From contig OX485804.1 in assembly GCA_950295325.1 (NCBI GenBank), positions 41,852,001-41,912,000 on the forward strand: a stretch of 60,000 bases of DNA, given 5' to 3'. This document shows, one piece after another, positions 43,979-55,443 of the stretch. A program made the position numbers and the translations under genes. Source of the DNA: Polytrichum commune. Lineage: Eukaryota > Streptophyta > Polytrichopsida > Polytrichales > Polytrichaceae. The notes under the pieces are model-generated. The model was not told the origin of the DNA, ran no database searches, and worked only from the letters and a program-made list of their open reading frames with translations. The first letter of the stretch is position 1. Every line of letters begins with the position of its first letter.

Positions 43979-44411
43979 ATTGTGCAGAATCCAACTAGCT
44001 GACGATAATTTCCAGGTGCTATCTCTTCAAATTGTCCATCCCCCTTGCAACAAAAGGACCGCGCTCTTCAGGCCTCTTTGTTGCCCCTTTCAATCTGCGA
44101 GCTAAATGAGACCCCATTCACGAAATTAAAACAACCAGCGCACGCGACCCGAACAGCATCGACCCACCACGGATTCCTCCGAACAAACGCAAAATTTCCA
44201 GAAATGAATGAGAGCGCCAACCGTTCCCCTTGCAGAGTTAGTTAGTGGGATTGGATCGTCGTGGTGAACAAACGGACGAGACGAAGAACCGGGAGGGAGT
44301 CTTCAGTGAGAAGCTTGGAGAGAGCGGGAAGCACAGGCAGTGGGCAAGAGGGTGGTTCTTGCTTAAACCCTTGGACTCCTTAAACCCTAGTGCTCCTTTC
44401 ACACCTACTCA
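43979..44411 (-). promoter_or_regulatory. NSE3 leader exon and probable promoter
   Basis: GC-rich sequence upstream of the ATG, containing an upstream ATG frame at about 44100 (MGSHLARRLK...) that closes before the splice site. Two telo-box-like motifs (TAAACCC at 44364, TAAACCCTAG at 44381) lie where a promoter would be; telo-boxes are known from plant genes linked to DNA replication and growth. The transcription start is not determined. Confidence 0.5.
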
Positions 44412-44760
44412 TTTAAGGTAGATGGGTCTTAAATGGTTACTTTTCCCACTAACCCACTTCACCTACCTAGGATAAGCAACATGCGATTAGTATGAGATGG
44501 TTAGCAAATCGGAATCGAGACCATAGCCACTTCCTCGTGATTTTTGGAGTTCAAACGAATATCTTATTCATTATCAATTGTAGATTCTTGTGCTCATTAA
44601 CAAATGGTCACATAGGTCTCTCCCAGTTATGTGGACTGTTGAATATGAAAGGGTTAGTATTTTGAGCACGTAGTTCAATCTCTTAGCAACACATGTCTTT
44701 CTAGTATTCAGTTTTGGAGCCCCACCAAATCACTTGCTTCTAAATATAGGTGGCTTACTA
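44412..44760 (-). repeat. Dispersed repeat R2, inverted copy upstream of NSE3
   Basis: Reading the minus strand gives the R2 order: GGGGCTCCAAAACTGAATAC, ACTACGTGCTCAAAATAC, TAATGAATAAGATATTCG, GATTTGCTAACCATCTCATA, AAGTAACCATTTAAGACCCA. It forms an inverted pair with 43490-43925 around the NSE3 leader. Confidence 0.75.
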
Positions 44761-45059
44761 AGAAACGTAATTGAATTAGGCACGTCTATTTTATGTGGAA
44801 TAAAGGGTCTAAAGGGACTTAATCATTAATGGACTAGTAAAGATAAGCGAGCATCGTTTAGTCTTTTTTTTATGTTTTATATCTTACACTATGCTCAGAT
44901 AGGTAAGGTTAAAATTTATGTGCATCCGCAAATGTACATGAAGAAGCCACGATTAATCCCATAGAGTTCTCGACCTAATCTCAAAGTGTTATAAATTATC
45001 AAGTCACTAACATTGAGCAACAAGAAGGCCACGTAGCCCCCCCCCCCCCTCGATGTCAA

Positions 45060-45590
45060 ATAGCTATTTGAGGCTTAAATGCTTAAAAAAATTTGAGCAT
45101 GTAGTCCAATCTCTTTCAAACATGTCTCTTTCCTGTGTTCATTCTTAGACTCGCACCTGACCACCCACCACTCAAATATAGTAGCATGTGTGTTGATTAA
45201 TATAAGTAACCGAAATAGGCATGATTACCTTAAACACGTGCTTTTAGCTTTTCACCCACTTCTCATAGGATATGAAATGTGCAATTAGTGCGAGATGTAG
45301 AGCAAATCCAAAATGTGCTCATAGCCAAGTTTCTCATCATTTTCATAGTTCATATCTTATCCATTGTCAAGGTGAATATTCCCCTTCTTATTATATGATC
45401 ATATAGTGCCCCAACCCCTTATGTTGACAATTGAGCCTACAATGGTTAACAAATTGTGAGTATGCAGTCCAAACTCTTTAAACACGTGTCTTTTTGGTGT
45501 TAGTTCTTAAATCCACGTCTCACCACTCAAATATAGGTGTTCATTTAAGATGAGTAAGCAAATTAAGCCCACTTACCTTATTATGTCAAA
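45060..45590 (-). repeat. Dispersed repeat R2, further inverted pieces
   Basis: Two partial copies head to tail. GAGCATGTAGTCCAATCTCT occurs near 45096 and GAGTATGCAGTCCAAACTCT near 45458; each is followed by TTTCAAACATGTCT or TTAAACACGTGTCT, then by ACCACTCAAATATAG. A C run (about 45039-45050) precedes them. Boundaries are approximate. Confidence 0.6.
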
Positions 45591-45666
45591 GAGAAAAATC
45601 CCACAACGCTACTTCATGAACCCCGCTCGGGGTTCACATATCAGCACGCGACCATATATACTCAAC

Positions 45667-45668
45667 AT

Positions 45669-45746
<78 letters not shown>
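45667..45746. repeat. CT then TA microsatellite
   Basis: An uninterrupted CT run of about 46 bases followed by a TA run of about 28 bases. Exact lengths are uncertain. Confidence 0.85.
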
Positions 45747-46430
45747 ATCACTCTTATTGTGACAATGGTATTTGTCAATTATTTGTCAATTATTTGTCAT
45801 GTATGTCTGTATGTATAGAGCCCTCAAAATGTGTATTTGAAAACAAATCTAAAATCTTCATTGACATTAAGGCATTCAACCAATTCAAAAGGTGCACTTG
45901 AAGAATACCTACTTTTTTTAAAAGTCACACGATTAGCCAACAATGAAAACATGTAGCTAAACTACGTTTTTTTGTGCATGGACCGGTCCATATTGGGCCA
46001 CTCGGACCCTTAGCCCCAAAATGATGAAGGGTAAAGTGTTTTCTAAGAGGAGTTATGCATGATGAATTAAGATGTGCAGATATAACAAAATTCATCCCAA
46101 TTGCAATTCTCATTGTTTGAGTGAGACCATTAGTAGGATTGGTTGAAAAGTATAATAAATGTTTGTTTTGTTTTGTTTTGTTGTTGAGACAAACACATTT
46201 GCATTGCATTAAGAAACACAATGCAACTAAGACACCAAAGCCTCCAAAAGGAACCACGTTTGAAGGGGAACCATGTTAGTGGCCAATCCAACGCAATTGA
46301 AATGACCATTCATCCAAATTTATTTCCAAAATACAATAGATTGATGACATGTAGAAATCTATCACTCGATGTTAATGTGCATGACTTGGTTGCTTATCTT
46401 AGTTGCGTACCTATAAAATTTGAAGTGGTA

Positions 46431-46717
46431 CTCCCTATGTCCTAAAATGATTGTCCTACCTCTCGGATTCCTTGGTCCCAAAATGATTGTCCGGTTTATC
46501 TGCACAACTAGAAATTTGAGGCTCAAAGTCAAATATTTTCACGCCAAACTTTCATCTCCAAGAAGACTTTCGACACCGCAACTTCGAGGGACGTTTCGGA
46601 GTAGTTGATGTTTTTATTTATTTTAAGAGTCATACTTACAACTACTCGGTTGATGGTCAGCAAGCCTTAATCTCGCCAAAATTAGGAACATGGACAATCG
46701 TTTTGGGACGGAGGGAG
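46431..46717. mobile_element. Stowaway-type MITE, copy 1
   Basis: Starts CTCCCTATGTCCTAAAATGA and ends CGTTTTGGGACGGAGGGAG, flanked by TA on both sides (429-430 and 718-719 of the 46-kb block). The CTCCCTCCGTCCCAAAAT terminus with TA target duplication is the standard Stowaway (Tc1/mariner) signature. It is 287 bp and non-coding. A sister copy lies at 52551-52814. Confidence 0.9.
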
Positions 46718-46724
46718 TATGTGG

Positions 46725-47060
46725 TTGGGTGTGGCTCCAAGAACGGATACCAGAAAGGACACGTGTTTAAAAGAGATTAGATTGTGTGCTCAAAACACAA
46801 TAATAACTATTTCTAAGCTCGATAGTCAACATGATTGGAGGGACCACCTATATGACTGACCACTTCACGAGCACAAAGAATCTTCACTTTGACAATGAAC
46901 AAGATATTCATTTTGAGCTCTGAGAACTATGAGGGAAGGTGGCTCCGGCCTCGATTTGGATTTGCTAACCATCTTGGACTAATCGTGTGTTTCATGTCCT
47001 AGAAGAAGAAGAAGAAGAAGAAGAAGCGGGCTAGTTGGTGGAAAAAAATATAACCATTTA
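46725..47060 (+). repeat. Dispersed repeat R2, copy near 46.9 kb
   Basis: Almost complete R2: GGACACGTGTTTAAAAGAGA, GATAGTCAACATGATTGGAG, GAACAAGATATTCATTTTGAG, GATTTGCTAACCATCTTGGA. It includes an expanded GAA run (about 47004-47027) where other copies have GGAGAAGTAGG. Confidence 0.7.
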
Positions 47061-49708
47061 AGACACGCCTAAAGAGAAGTGGGTTTAGATTGAAATAAAC
47101 GCCACCCTCACATGTGGGCGTCGTGCCTAAGCTGACTTGGCATGTGACAAGCCCCAATAATTTGCATGCCTCGGTGTTGAAAGTGCCTCCCATGTGTTTT
47201 CCGAGATGCTTGCTTTTAAAGTAACAATACCGTAGAGGGCGCTCTATTCCACCTTTACTAGTAGTACTAGAGCGTAGTTTCCACGCGGGATTCGGGGAGG
47301 GTCTTAACCGATGTAGGATTGACATGTGGCAAAATGTGAGGGGTTTAGGTATGATTAGAGGGAGAAAAAAAAAAAAAAAAAATCAACTCCGTGCAGAGAA
47401 TTAGAAATCATAAGCATTTCAAATTTTATAGATTTCTTCCTTGCAATAACCGAATTGATATGAGGTCTTCTATGAGGACGTTAGCTTCGACATGTACTTG
47501 TGATATAAGCTATCATGTTTTTTGATCACCGATCTGTTACAAAACTGATAACGCTTGGTTATCATAATCAATAATTATGGCACCTAAATACGCTTGCAAT
47601 AAGCTCTTCCCTATGGGAAGAGGACCTAAGGGCGGTCTTTGAAATGGGCTAAAGTTTGGTAGCCAAGCATAATTCCCCACACATGGTGTTAGTAACTTGC
47701 TTTTCAAGTGGAGCCTAATTGCAAATGACCGGTGATATAAATTAATATCTAAAATGAGCCAAAGTTTGGTCTTAGTTGGATAACCAACCATAACTGGCCA
47801 TGTGTGCAAGATAATACCAAGGTAAAGCACTCACGCAACTACAATAGTCGCAATTTGTTAGCATATTAAACTTGCAAGTTATGAACTCCTCCCAATGCAA
47901 TGAGATCATGCAATGTGAATTATGATGACTTACCTATATAGGTGTAGAGAGCTTGAACCAACCCGAGTACTTGATGTATTCAATATTTCACACAAAATAT
48001 CATGAGCTTGGTTAAATGAATGGGTCAATATTTGGTTTTTTATTTATCAAAATTGGCTTGAATTTATTGTACGTAATCTCTAGAAAAACTATATAATCTA
48101 CAACTGCAAAAGCGTTGGATAGCAATACTTATGCATAAATTACAACATTCATTATTACATTTGGCATGTATACATAAGTCTTTGTTTCAACAAACCTCTT
48201 ATTCTATATATATTGTTTCCCCACTTGTTGGTATGTTTATTGTCATACTCATGTGGCCATGTTGTGCCACTTCCACTCTAACAAACACTTTTGGCCGTTG
48301 GACATGTCAAGACTGGTCTCATTTGGTTAGCAATTACAAATCATGACGATTGTCGTTTGAAGTTTCAAAATCGAAGTTCAGATGCAAAGTTTATAAGCGG
48401 TCACATATTAACATTACTTAGCACTAGGGTATTGCACCCTTGTCGAGAGCCTTGGGGATTCAAATATATACTCCTCTCATGTTAGGCCACCTTGCAAAGT
48501 GAGTGAATAATACTATGCATGAGTACTATTCATTTCACAAGTGTAAACCTCTAGTTGGGCCACTCTTCTCATCCAGTTACCCAAAACATAGTTATTTAGA
48601 AGTATACAAAAATGAAGCCAATTTGCGTCCGCCTTGCATGCCATGTGGGGTGACACATGTTTTGTACACAATGTGCTTATGTACATGATTCTCTCACCAT
48701 ATGGTAGAATAAACCATGTCAAATACTTCAGACCTTGGACAACTTAGCAACTAATTCAACTATTAGTTAACAAGTTGCCTTTCGTAACTATAGTTCTTTG
48801 TGATTTGACCTGCCAAAAAATGTAGCTAACTGTAGTTGTTTTAATTTCAATTTGCCAAAAACTCTAGTTAACTAAAGTTGAGCGCAACCTACAATGTAGT
48901 ACCAAGATAAATCAAAGCATCTATATCTTTCATTTTTTCTTTTATTCATAACTTTAATTTGGGACCTGATTCCACTTGTGACTCGCACTCAATCAACACC
49001 CAATGAGCACAACCTCATTATCTATATATATATATAAAAACTCATAGTATAATGGGTTCACTGCTGCAAGGAACGGTGGGTTATATTCGTTCTTGGGATG
49101 GGCTGGCTTGAGCGACAAACACCAATTCTAACGTAACGTTTCCTAAAAAAAAATTGTAATATATTTCATTTCATTTTTTGAGATAAATGAAAGAACTCAC
49201 TAGTTGGCTCCTTACAAATTTTGGGACTCTCATGTTATAGCTGTATGAGAATTTTCTAGTTAACTTTAGTTGTTTTTTAATATGGTCTTTAATTTTTTAT
49301 AGTTAACTATAGTTGTTTGCTAAAATGTATTGAAAATAATATAGTTAACTATGAATATTTTGACGGTTTTTCAAGGTCTGAAATACTTGGGGTGCTATTG
49401 TAATAGCCTTCCCCAAATTGTAAATGATCCACATGTCATAGTGCATGAGTAATGTTATGCAATGTGAAGATTCTCTTTCTCTTTAAGTTTCTCATAAATA
49501 TGTTAACTATTGAACCTTTTTAAGCCTATAACGGTATTGATTATTCAAGCACAAAGTCCAATCTCATTGGTACACATGTCCGTTCTTAACTCCAAGCCTT
49601 GGCACACAAACATCAGTATCCGAAAAAAGGAGATTGTTCTCATAAATAAATTAACTTGGTCCACATATGTACCTTAAATTGCCAACACCAAAGGTGCATT
49701 GGGCCTCA
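47061..49708. other. Spacer, no gene supported
   Basis: Segment 47085-47340 shares phrases (TACCGTAGAGGGCGCTCTAT, TAGTTTCCACGCGGGAT) with 52100-52260, so both are likely pieces of one repeat. An A run lies near 47366. An R2 scrap lies at about 49490-49690. No exon or domain was recognised. Confidence 0.4.
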
Positions 49709-50216
49709 GGGCCACTTCACACACGAGCCAAGAGCCGAGACCATGAAATTGTGAGAGCCCAAAAGAAAATGTCGAAAGGCCGTCCCAACACACCTCCAAA
49801 ATCATGCAGTGTGGTCACGGACCCTCAAGTGTAGTGTGAAGTCATATGTGATCATGCCCTCAACCAGATGCTATTTCAACGAGTTTCTATTCACGCGGGT
49901 CCTCACACATGATAAAAAATAGAATAAACCAACAGTTGTGAACGCTCGGAGTGCCATGGTCTCCCAGTTTGGTGCGAGGCCTACCTCCAAGAGATGGTTG
50001 TTGAAAATAGTCCAAGTGACCATGAAACATGATCCATTCGATGCCACGTAGGAATCCATGCCGACTTTACATCCATCCATCTCGCATTCACATGCTCCGT
50101 TGGTCCCTCAAGCATAGTGTGAAGTAGCGAACTTGGACCGGCTCCGCGTTTTCCACCAATGAGAGTGCTTGAAGTGCGATGGTCATGGGCCCTCAGTCTC
50201 ATGTGTGAAGTGGCCC
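49709..50216 (+). mobile_element. Harbinger-like MITE, copy F
   Basis: A 508-bp copy with termini GGGCCACTTCACACACGAG and CATGTGTGAAGTGGCCC and TCA on both sides (49706-49708, 50217-50219). Very similar to copies A1 and G, so it is one of the younger insertions. Confidence 0.9.
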
Positions 50217-50221
50217 TCATC

Positions 50222-51405
50222 AATGATCGGGGAGAACCGGCAGTTAGTTACAAACGAACCAATTGAGTTTGAAAAATAACCGGTTGAAGTTCAAAACTGC
50301 AGGAAAATTACCGATCATTTTAGAGGAATTTATAGAAGAATATACCCCAATTTAACAAGAAAACGGTAGAACCGTGAAGCTCTGTCCTTTGCTATGAAAG
50401 ACTACAATTGTAGTTGATTACTTTGCTCATGCCAATCCATGGCTATTCACTATACCAAGCCTTTATTGCATTTTGTGCACCTTCTTCTCAAATATGGGTC
50501 AAGGATTGAAGCTACTCATTTATCACCCAATTTTTTAAAAATAAATAATCAAGAACTGCCAAAATAACTATAGTTAACTAGATTTCTTTCAATGCATTTT
50601 AGGGAGCACTTGTATATCTATATCTATATATAACTATAGATAACATCCACATTAAATACAGTGGACCAAAAATAACAAGAACAAGTAACGTCCAAGTGTG
50701 AACACAAAGTAGTTAGGAAATTTACTCTTGAAACGAAGAAGTTGATGCATAGTCTCTGTCCTTCAGACATAGCCAATAAAGGAAAACCGGAGGATGTGAA
50801 CATGTAACCGGTTGGACTTGCACACACTAGGATTTCAACCGATTATGCCCAAAAACCTCCCCGATCACGGGCCCTCATTCAAGTTCAAACTTCAAATACG
50901 AGTGCACGTTGGGGAATGTGCAATATAGAACTCATATATGAATGTATTCCCTACTAGGTTCCATTCCATAGGGAGAGTTATTGCTTCTAAACTTAGGCAT
51001 GTTGAGCTCTATAGATATAGCACATGGTACACGGAAAACCTCAACGGACACTCGAGATTTGAGTCCAATGAATGGGGAGGACCTTTTTATAGGCACGGAT
51101 GAACCGGTTGAGTCCAAGGCTCGGGGAGAACCGGCGGTTGGTTAGTTATAGATGAACCGGTGGAGTTTGAGGAATAACCGGTGGAGGTTGGAGAATTACC
51201 GATTGCTTTAGAGGAATCTATAAGAGAATATACCTCGAATGGATGAAAGCAAAGCCGGAATACGATGATGTCAACATGTAACCGGTTGGATTTAGAATCA
51301 CTCGGATCTTGACCGGTCGACTCTATATGCCCAAGAACTTTCCGGGCACTGGTTGAGTTTGAGAAATAACCGGTTGAGGTTCAAGACTTCAAGAAGTTTA
51401 CATGT
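50222..51405 (+). repeat. ACCGGTT-rich repeat R3, clustered copies
   Basis: Several R3 units: 50222-50360 (CAATGATCGGGGAGAACCGG, ATAACCGGTTGAAG, TTTTAGAGGAATTTATAGAAG), 50735-50880 (GTAACCGGTTGGACTTG, CTCCCCGATCA), 51118-51352 (GGGGAGAACCGGCGGTTGG to CTTTCCGGGCACTGG) and a tail to 51405. The 51118-51352 unit looks closest to complete. The first and second units may be two halves of one element split by about 370 bp. Confidence 0.6.
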
Positions 51406-51419
51406 CATTTAAGGGTCCA

Positions 51420-52068
51420 GCTGCATATCCCGGTGAAGGTTGTGGTTAGAGTAAGTAACCACTCAAATTAGTGAATATCGTGCCCGCATTGTCCGATTAA
51501 GAGAGGTAGATGGCATGTGAGGTGCCTAATCTATCTCAGGGTCGCACCACCTAGTTGAAATTAAGGTTGAATTAAAAGGTTGTCAAAACAAAAGTTAGTT
51601 AACTTTTGACACTTTGCTTCTGTGAATAAATCTTAACTTGTCCATACCCCTAATGCTAACTAACTTTTATAAATGAGTAGCCCAAGTTTTTTTTATTGTT
51701 TGTCTTAAATGCCCGCCTTTCATTTTCCCCATCTCCTTCTACAAGGCGGACCACACTATTTCTTACATCATCCTAAATTAGCATATAATCTATTTATAAA
51801 CAACAACATATAATAATAGAACACTTATATAATATCATTTGTAATGATCAAATTTGGACAGAGTATTATTATTTATTTGTATAATATATTATTTAACTAT
51901 ATTTAAATCATAATGAAACACAAATGGTGTGGGCCACAAAATTGTAATGTATCTTAATTAGTGTCATGTTCAAAACTTGGGCAAGTTGAACAAAGCTTTT
52001 GTCAATCAACCTTAACCTCCTCTCTTAAATTGGTCAACCTTTGGTTAGTGGTAACCGGGATATGCAAC
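51420..52068. mobile_element. TIR element of about 650 bp, unassigned superfamily
   Basis: The left end is GCTGCATATCCCGGTGAAGG; the right end is the inverse of GTTGCATATCCCGGTTACC. The interior is AT-rich and non-coding. No matching target duplication was seen in the flanks, so the superfamily is left open. Confidence 0.6.
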
Positions 52069-52384
52069 CGTGAGATCGGTCTATCTCACATATGAATTAC
52101 CATAGAGGGCTCCTTGTTTCATCTTCACATGTGTTGGAATGTAGTTTCCACATGGGATACAAAAGGGTCATGGCCAATGTGAGCATGACACATGACAATT
52201 TTTGAGGGGGAAATAATTATTATGTGTTGGAATAGAGAGCCCTCTAGAATAGTTTCCACTAACTCACATTTGTTGACTAGTTCTCCTAGGTAGTTGGTGT
52301 GGCCATGATTTTAGTTAGCTAAAATATTGGTTAGCTAATCCTTGTTGACTCCTAAGTTAGCTAATTCTCTTAATTGGGTAGTGC

Positions 52385-52525
52385 GGCTAGACCCTTAGAA
52401 GAATATGTGGAATATACCTCAAATAACTAAAGAAAACCCAAAGGATCACAACATGTAACCGGTTGGACTCGGAAACACTAGAATCTTGACCGAGTATGCC
52501 CAAAAATTACCCCGGACACTGATTG
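52385..52525 (+). repeat. ACCGGTT-rich repeat R3, right-hand fragment
   Basis: Contains GAATATACCTCAAATAACTA, CATGTAACCGGTTGGACTCG and TATGCCCAAAAATTACCCCG, then GACACTG. These match the right part of the 51118-51352 unit. Confidence 0.6.
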
Positions 52526-52550
52526 AGTCCCTTGGGCAACAAATTCAATA

Positions 52551-52814
52551 CTCCTTCCGTCCCAAAATGATTGTCCTACTTGTCCCAAAATGATTGTTTG
52601 GTTTATATGTCTGGCTATAAATTTGAGGCTCAAAGTCAAATATTTTCGTGCCAATTTTTAAGAAGTCTTTCGACACCGCAACTTCAGGGGCCGTTTCATA
52701 GTAGTTTTTGTTTTATCTTTTTAAATTCATACTTACAACTATCTGGTCAATGGTCAGCAAGCCTTAATGTCGCCAAAGTTAGGAACACGGACATTCGTTT
52801 TGAGACGGAGGGAG
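52551..52814. mobile_element. Stowaway-type MITE, copy 2
   Basis: Starts CTCCTTCCGTCCCAAAATGA and ends TTCGTTTTGAGACGGAGGGAG-like bases, with TA on both sides (52549-52550, 52815-52816). It is 264 bp and shares the interior of copy 1 (AAATTTGAGGCTCAAAGTCA, TTTCGACACCGCAACTTC, AATGGTCAGCAAGCCTTAAT). Confidence 0.9.
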
Positions 52815-52816
52815 TA

Positions 52817-55440
52817 TCATTTTGAACCATCCACGCTAGTTAGACTATGGCCAATGGAATTTGAAAATTGCAACCTAGGGCAACTTACTAGAGTACGATC
52901 AAGTGTTGAACTTGTCCAACTTGTTTATTATTGAAGAACTACACAAACATATTGTATTTGGTGTCACATGATATTCTATGTCCATGTACGTGGTGTAGTA
53001 AGTTTTTGCTATGGCTCAAAATAACAAAACCCAGGGAACAAAGTCTCCAGGAAGACTGAGATAGTGTCTATAAGGGTTAGTGTCACATTGGATTAAGGCT
53101 ATTAATAACATCTTAGGGTTATTCTCATTCTTTATCTCATTCAATCTTAACTTATCCCATTCTTTTCCTTCCTCTTATTAATTCATTCGTGATGGTTCCG
53201 TAGTGAGTGTTATCTGTCCTATCCTCAAGGTAGGTACTATCACTCTAAAGCTCGGACCTAATTCAGTCGTGAAGCTCAAAAGCTTGGCAAGTGGTCAATG
53301 GCTCATAGTCAGGACAAAGTCCGGGGTAATGTCTTTTTGGTAACCGCATAGTCTTTGCTCATCATAAATCACAATTGCGGTAATTCAACAATTTAATTTC
53401 TTCTTTAATCAACTTACAACCATCATGCAAGTGTCGTAGAGCTAGTAGCCATCACCTCCACTTATCTGGTAAACCTGGCAACTCATCTCAAAAAACATCC
53501 ACACTGTCAACACGCACAACAATGCATGACAAGCTAGGCGATATCATGTGTTAAGGCTTTTAGTCCGTTGTTATTTACTAAGAATTTGCACAAGGTATAA
53601 TCTTACTCTTTGATGGTAATGTCTCCTCCTTCTTGGTAACGTCTTGGCAGCCTATAGCCTACATGTTACTGACCTCTCCTCTCCTTTCTCTCTCTGTTCA
53701 ATGGCCCTACCCAGGCTATACTCTTACCTAGGTAATTGTCGGGTAACGTCTATCTTTGACTCTTGGCTATGGCCACCTAATCTCTCTCTGGTAATGGCCT
53801 CACTCATCACAAGCTTCTCTCATATAGCCGTTCCTTCTCAGATTATTGGCCTCTTCCCTTTCCTTACACAATCTCTCTCAGACTTCAGCCTGTTGCTGAC
53901 GATATAGTCATTTGGTTAATGAACAGGCGATCGCCCCTCTCAAGCAACTCGCCTTCTTCTCACAGACTCTCAGATCACGGCGAATAGGCTCTTGCTTATC
54001 GCCAAGACTTTTACTTCCCATTCCAGATTTTACATGACTTTGTAATCTCTCAGGCGATAACCCAAGGTACACTCACTGGTATAGACACGAGGCTCTCACA
54101 GCCTCACTGAGTCTACTTGCCCTTCGGACTATTCCGTATCTTCTCTTTTCCCTCAGGCTATGGCCAGACAATTGCTCCTATAGGCTAGCTTATGGCTTTC
54201 ACAACCTCATCAAATTACTTGTTTTCCTGGCCACTCAATATCCTCTTGATTATTGCCCTAGGCTTAAGCTTCTTGGTTGTGTCCTGACCTCTGACAGTAT
54301 TGATTTCTACAGACATTACTCTTCCATTTCTCACTCAAATTGCTCCCACTTATTAGGCCTATCGCCTGATTCTTCTCTCTTGGTTCTCACATACACTTCA
54401 ATTCCTCTTAACTTCTCCTCCTACTCATCAACAAATTGCTGACTTGACTCAAGCTTGACTATCTTTGTCCTTACACACTCAAAGTAACAGTCCGAGGTAT
54501 AACAAACACACACACACATTACATAGCTTGCACTTGCAATCACAAAGAATACAACATTTCCTTCTCCACTTTACTTCCACTGATCAAAGTTTAATCACAA
54601 TTAGAGTCCGAATCACTCGGCTCTTAAGAATCTATGTCCAAACCCGCAAGCATCTCACTTGGGGTTGCCTAATTGCCACCCAACCTCAATCACTGAGTGT
54701 TGGTGCTTTGTAAAGCCTATTGCTATCGACTAAGAGACTATGCCTGATTTCTGAAAGTGAAAATAGCTTGTCTTCTCTCTCGGCTGTCCTCTCCTCATAG
54801 CGCCGAGGGAGAGAGACAGTCGGTTAGCCTTGTAACCGCCTCTGCAACGGCGATAGCCCTTCCTTTTCACACTGGACGACCTCCAGAGGCTAATAGCCAG
54901 ATGAATCTCATCAAAATTTGAAAATGGCCAACTTTGGCTAGGCGATAGCCAAAAAATTGGTTTTACACGTGGTAACTTTTCTAGTGAAACTTCTTATGAA
55001 GAAGTTCACCTTACCTTTAGTTCATGTAAATGCCAATTGTTGAAACAAAGCTTGATATATTTTGCATCTTAACGTTTATGTAATGAAATATTGTCATAGA
55101 TGATTTGAAAGTTGGATGACAAATCACGTAGTAAGTGAGAGTAATAGCAATGTTGTAAAATTTGAATGCCCCAAAAAGTTTACAAGGAATGACAAACAAT
55201 GTTAAGTTTACATTTAGTGTCGGTAACAGTACACGGGCGGTTTGCAATCAATATCGAGCAAGGCAAATAGAAATGGTGACACTAATTACAATATTTCGTG
55301 TAGCATGGATATGTGTTGTCCCGGCATGTTGCTCATGTGCATATGAACTAACTTTGTCACATCAATTTAATGTGGTTCCCCTCACCTTTTTGGTAAATTA
55401 GATTGAAGGTTCAAAAAGGTCAATGATTCGCAGCAATCAT
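52817..55440. other. Pyrimidine-rich spacer, class unknown
   Basis: From about 53100 to 54950 the plus strand is strongly C+T-rich and reuses words such as GGCGATAGCC, TTGGTAACGTC, TATGGCC and CTCTCTC. It may be part of a degenerate large retroelement leader or LTR, but I saw no primer-binding site, polypurine tract, long terminal repeat pair or coding domain, so it is left unclassified. Confidence 0.35.
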
Positions 55441-55443
55441 GTA

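Noticed and set aside
44045-44245. 66-codon plus-strand frame at the NSE3 leader
   Set aside because: It is antisense to the inferred leader exon. No domain or splice sites.
43976-44260. NSE3 start at the upstream ATG near 44100 (MGSHLARRLK frame)
   Set aside because: That frame meets TAG before the exon 1 donor, and exon 2 requires phase 0. It is better read as an upstream frame.
52571-52825. 84-codon frame at 52.6 kb
   Set aside because: It lies almost entirely inside a Stowaway MITE, and a similar broken frame in copy 1 is due to shared DNA.
52817-55440. LTR retrotransposon
   Set aside because: No paired long terminal repeats, primer-binding site or gag/pol motif could be found, although composition is unusual.
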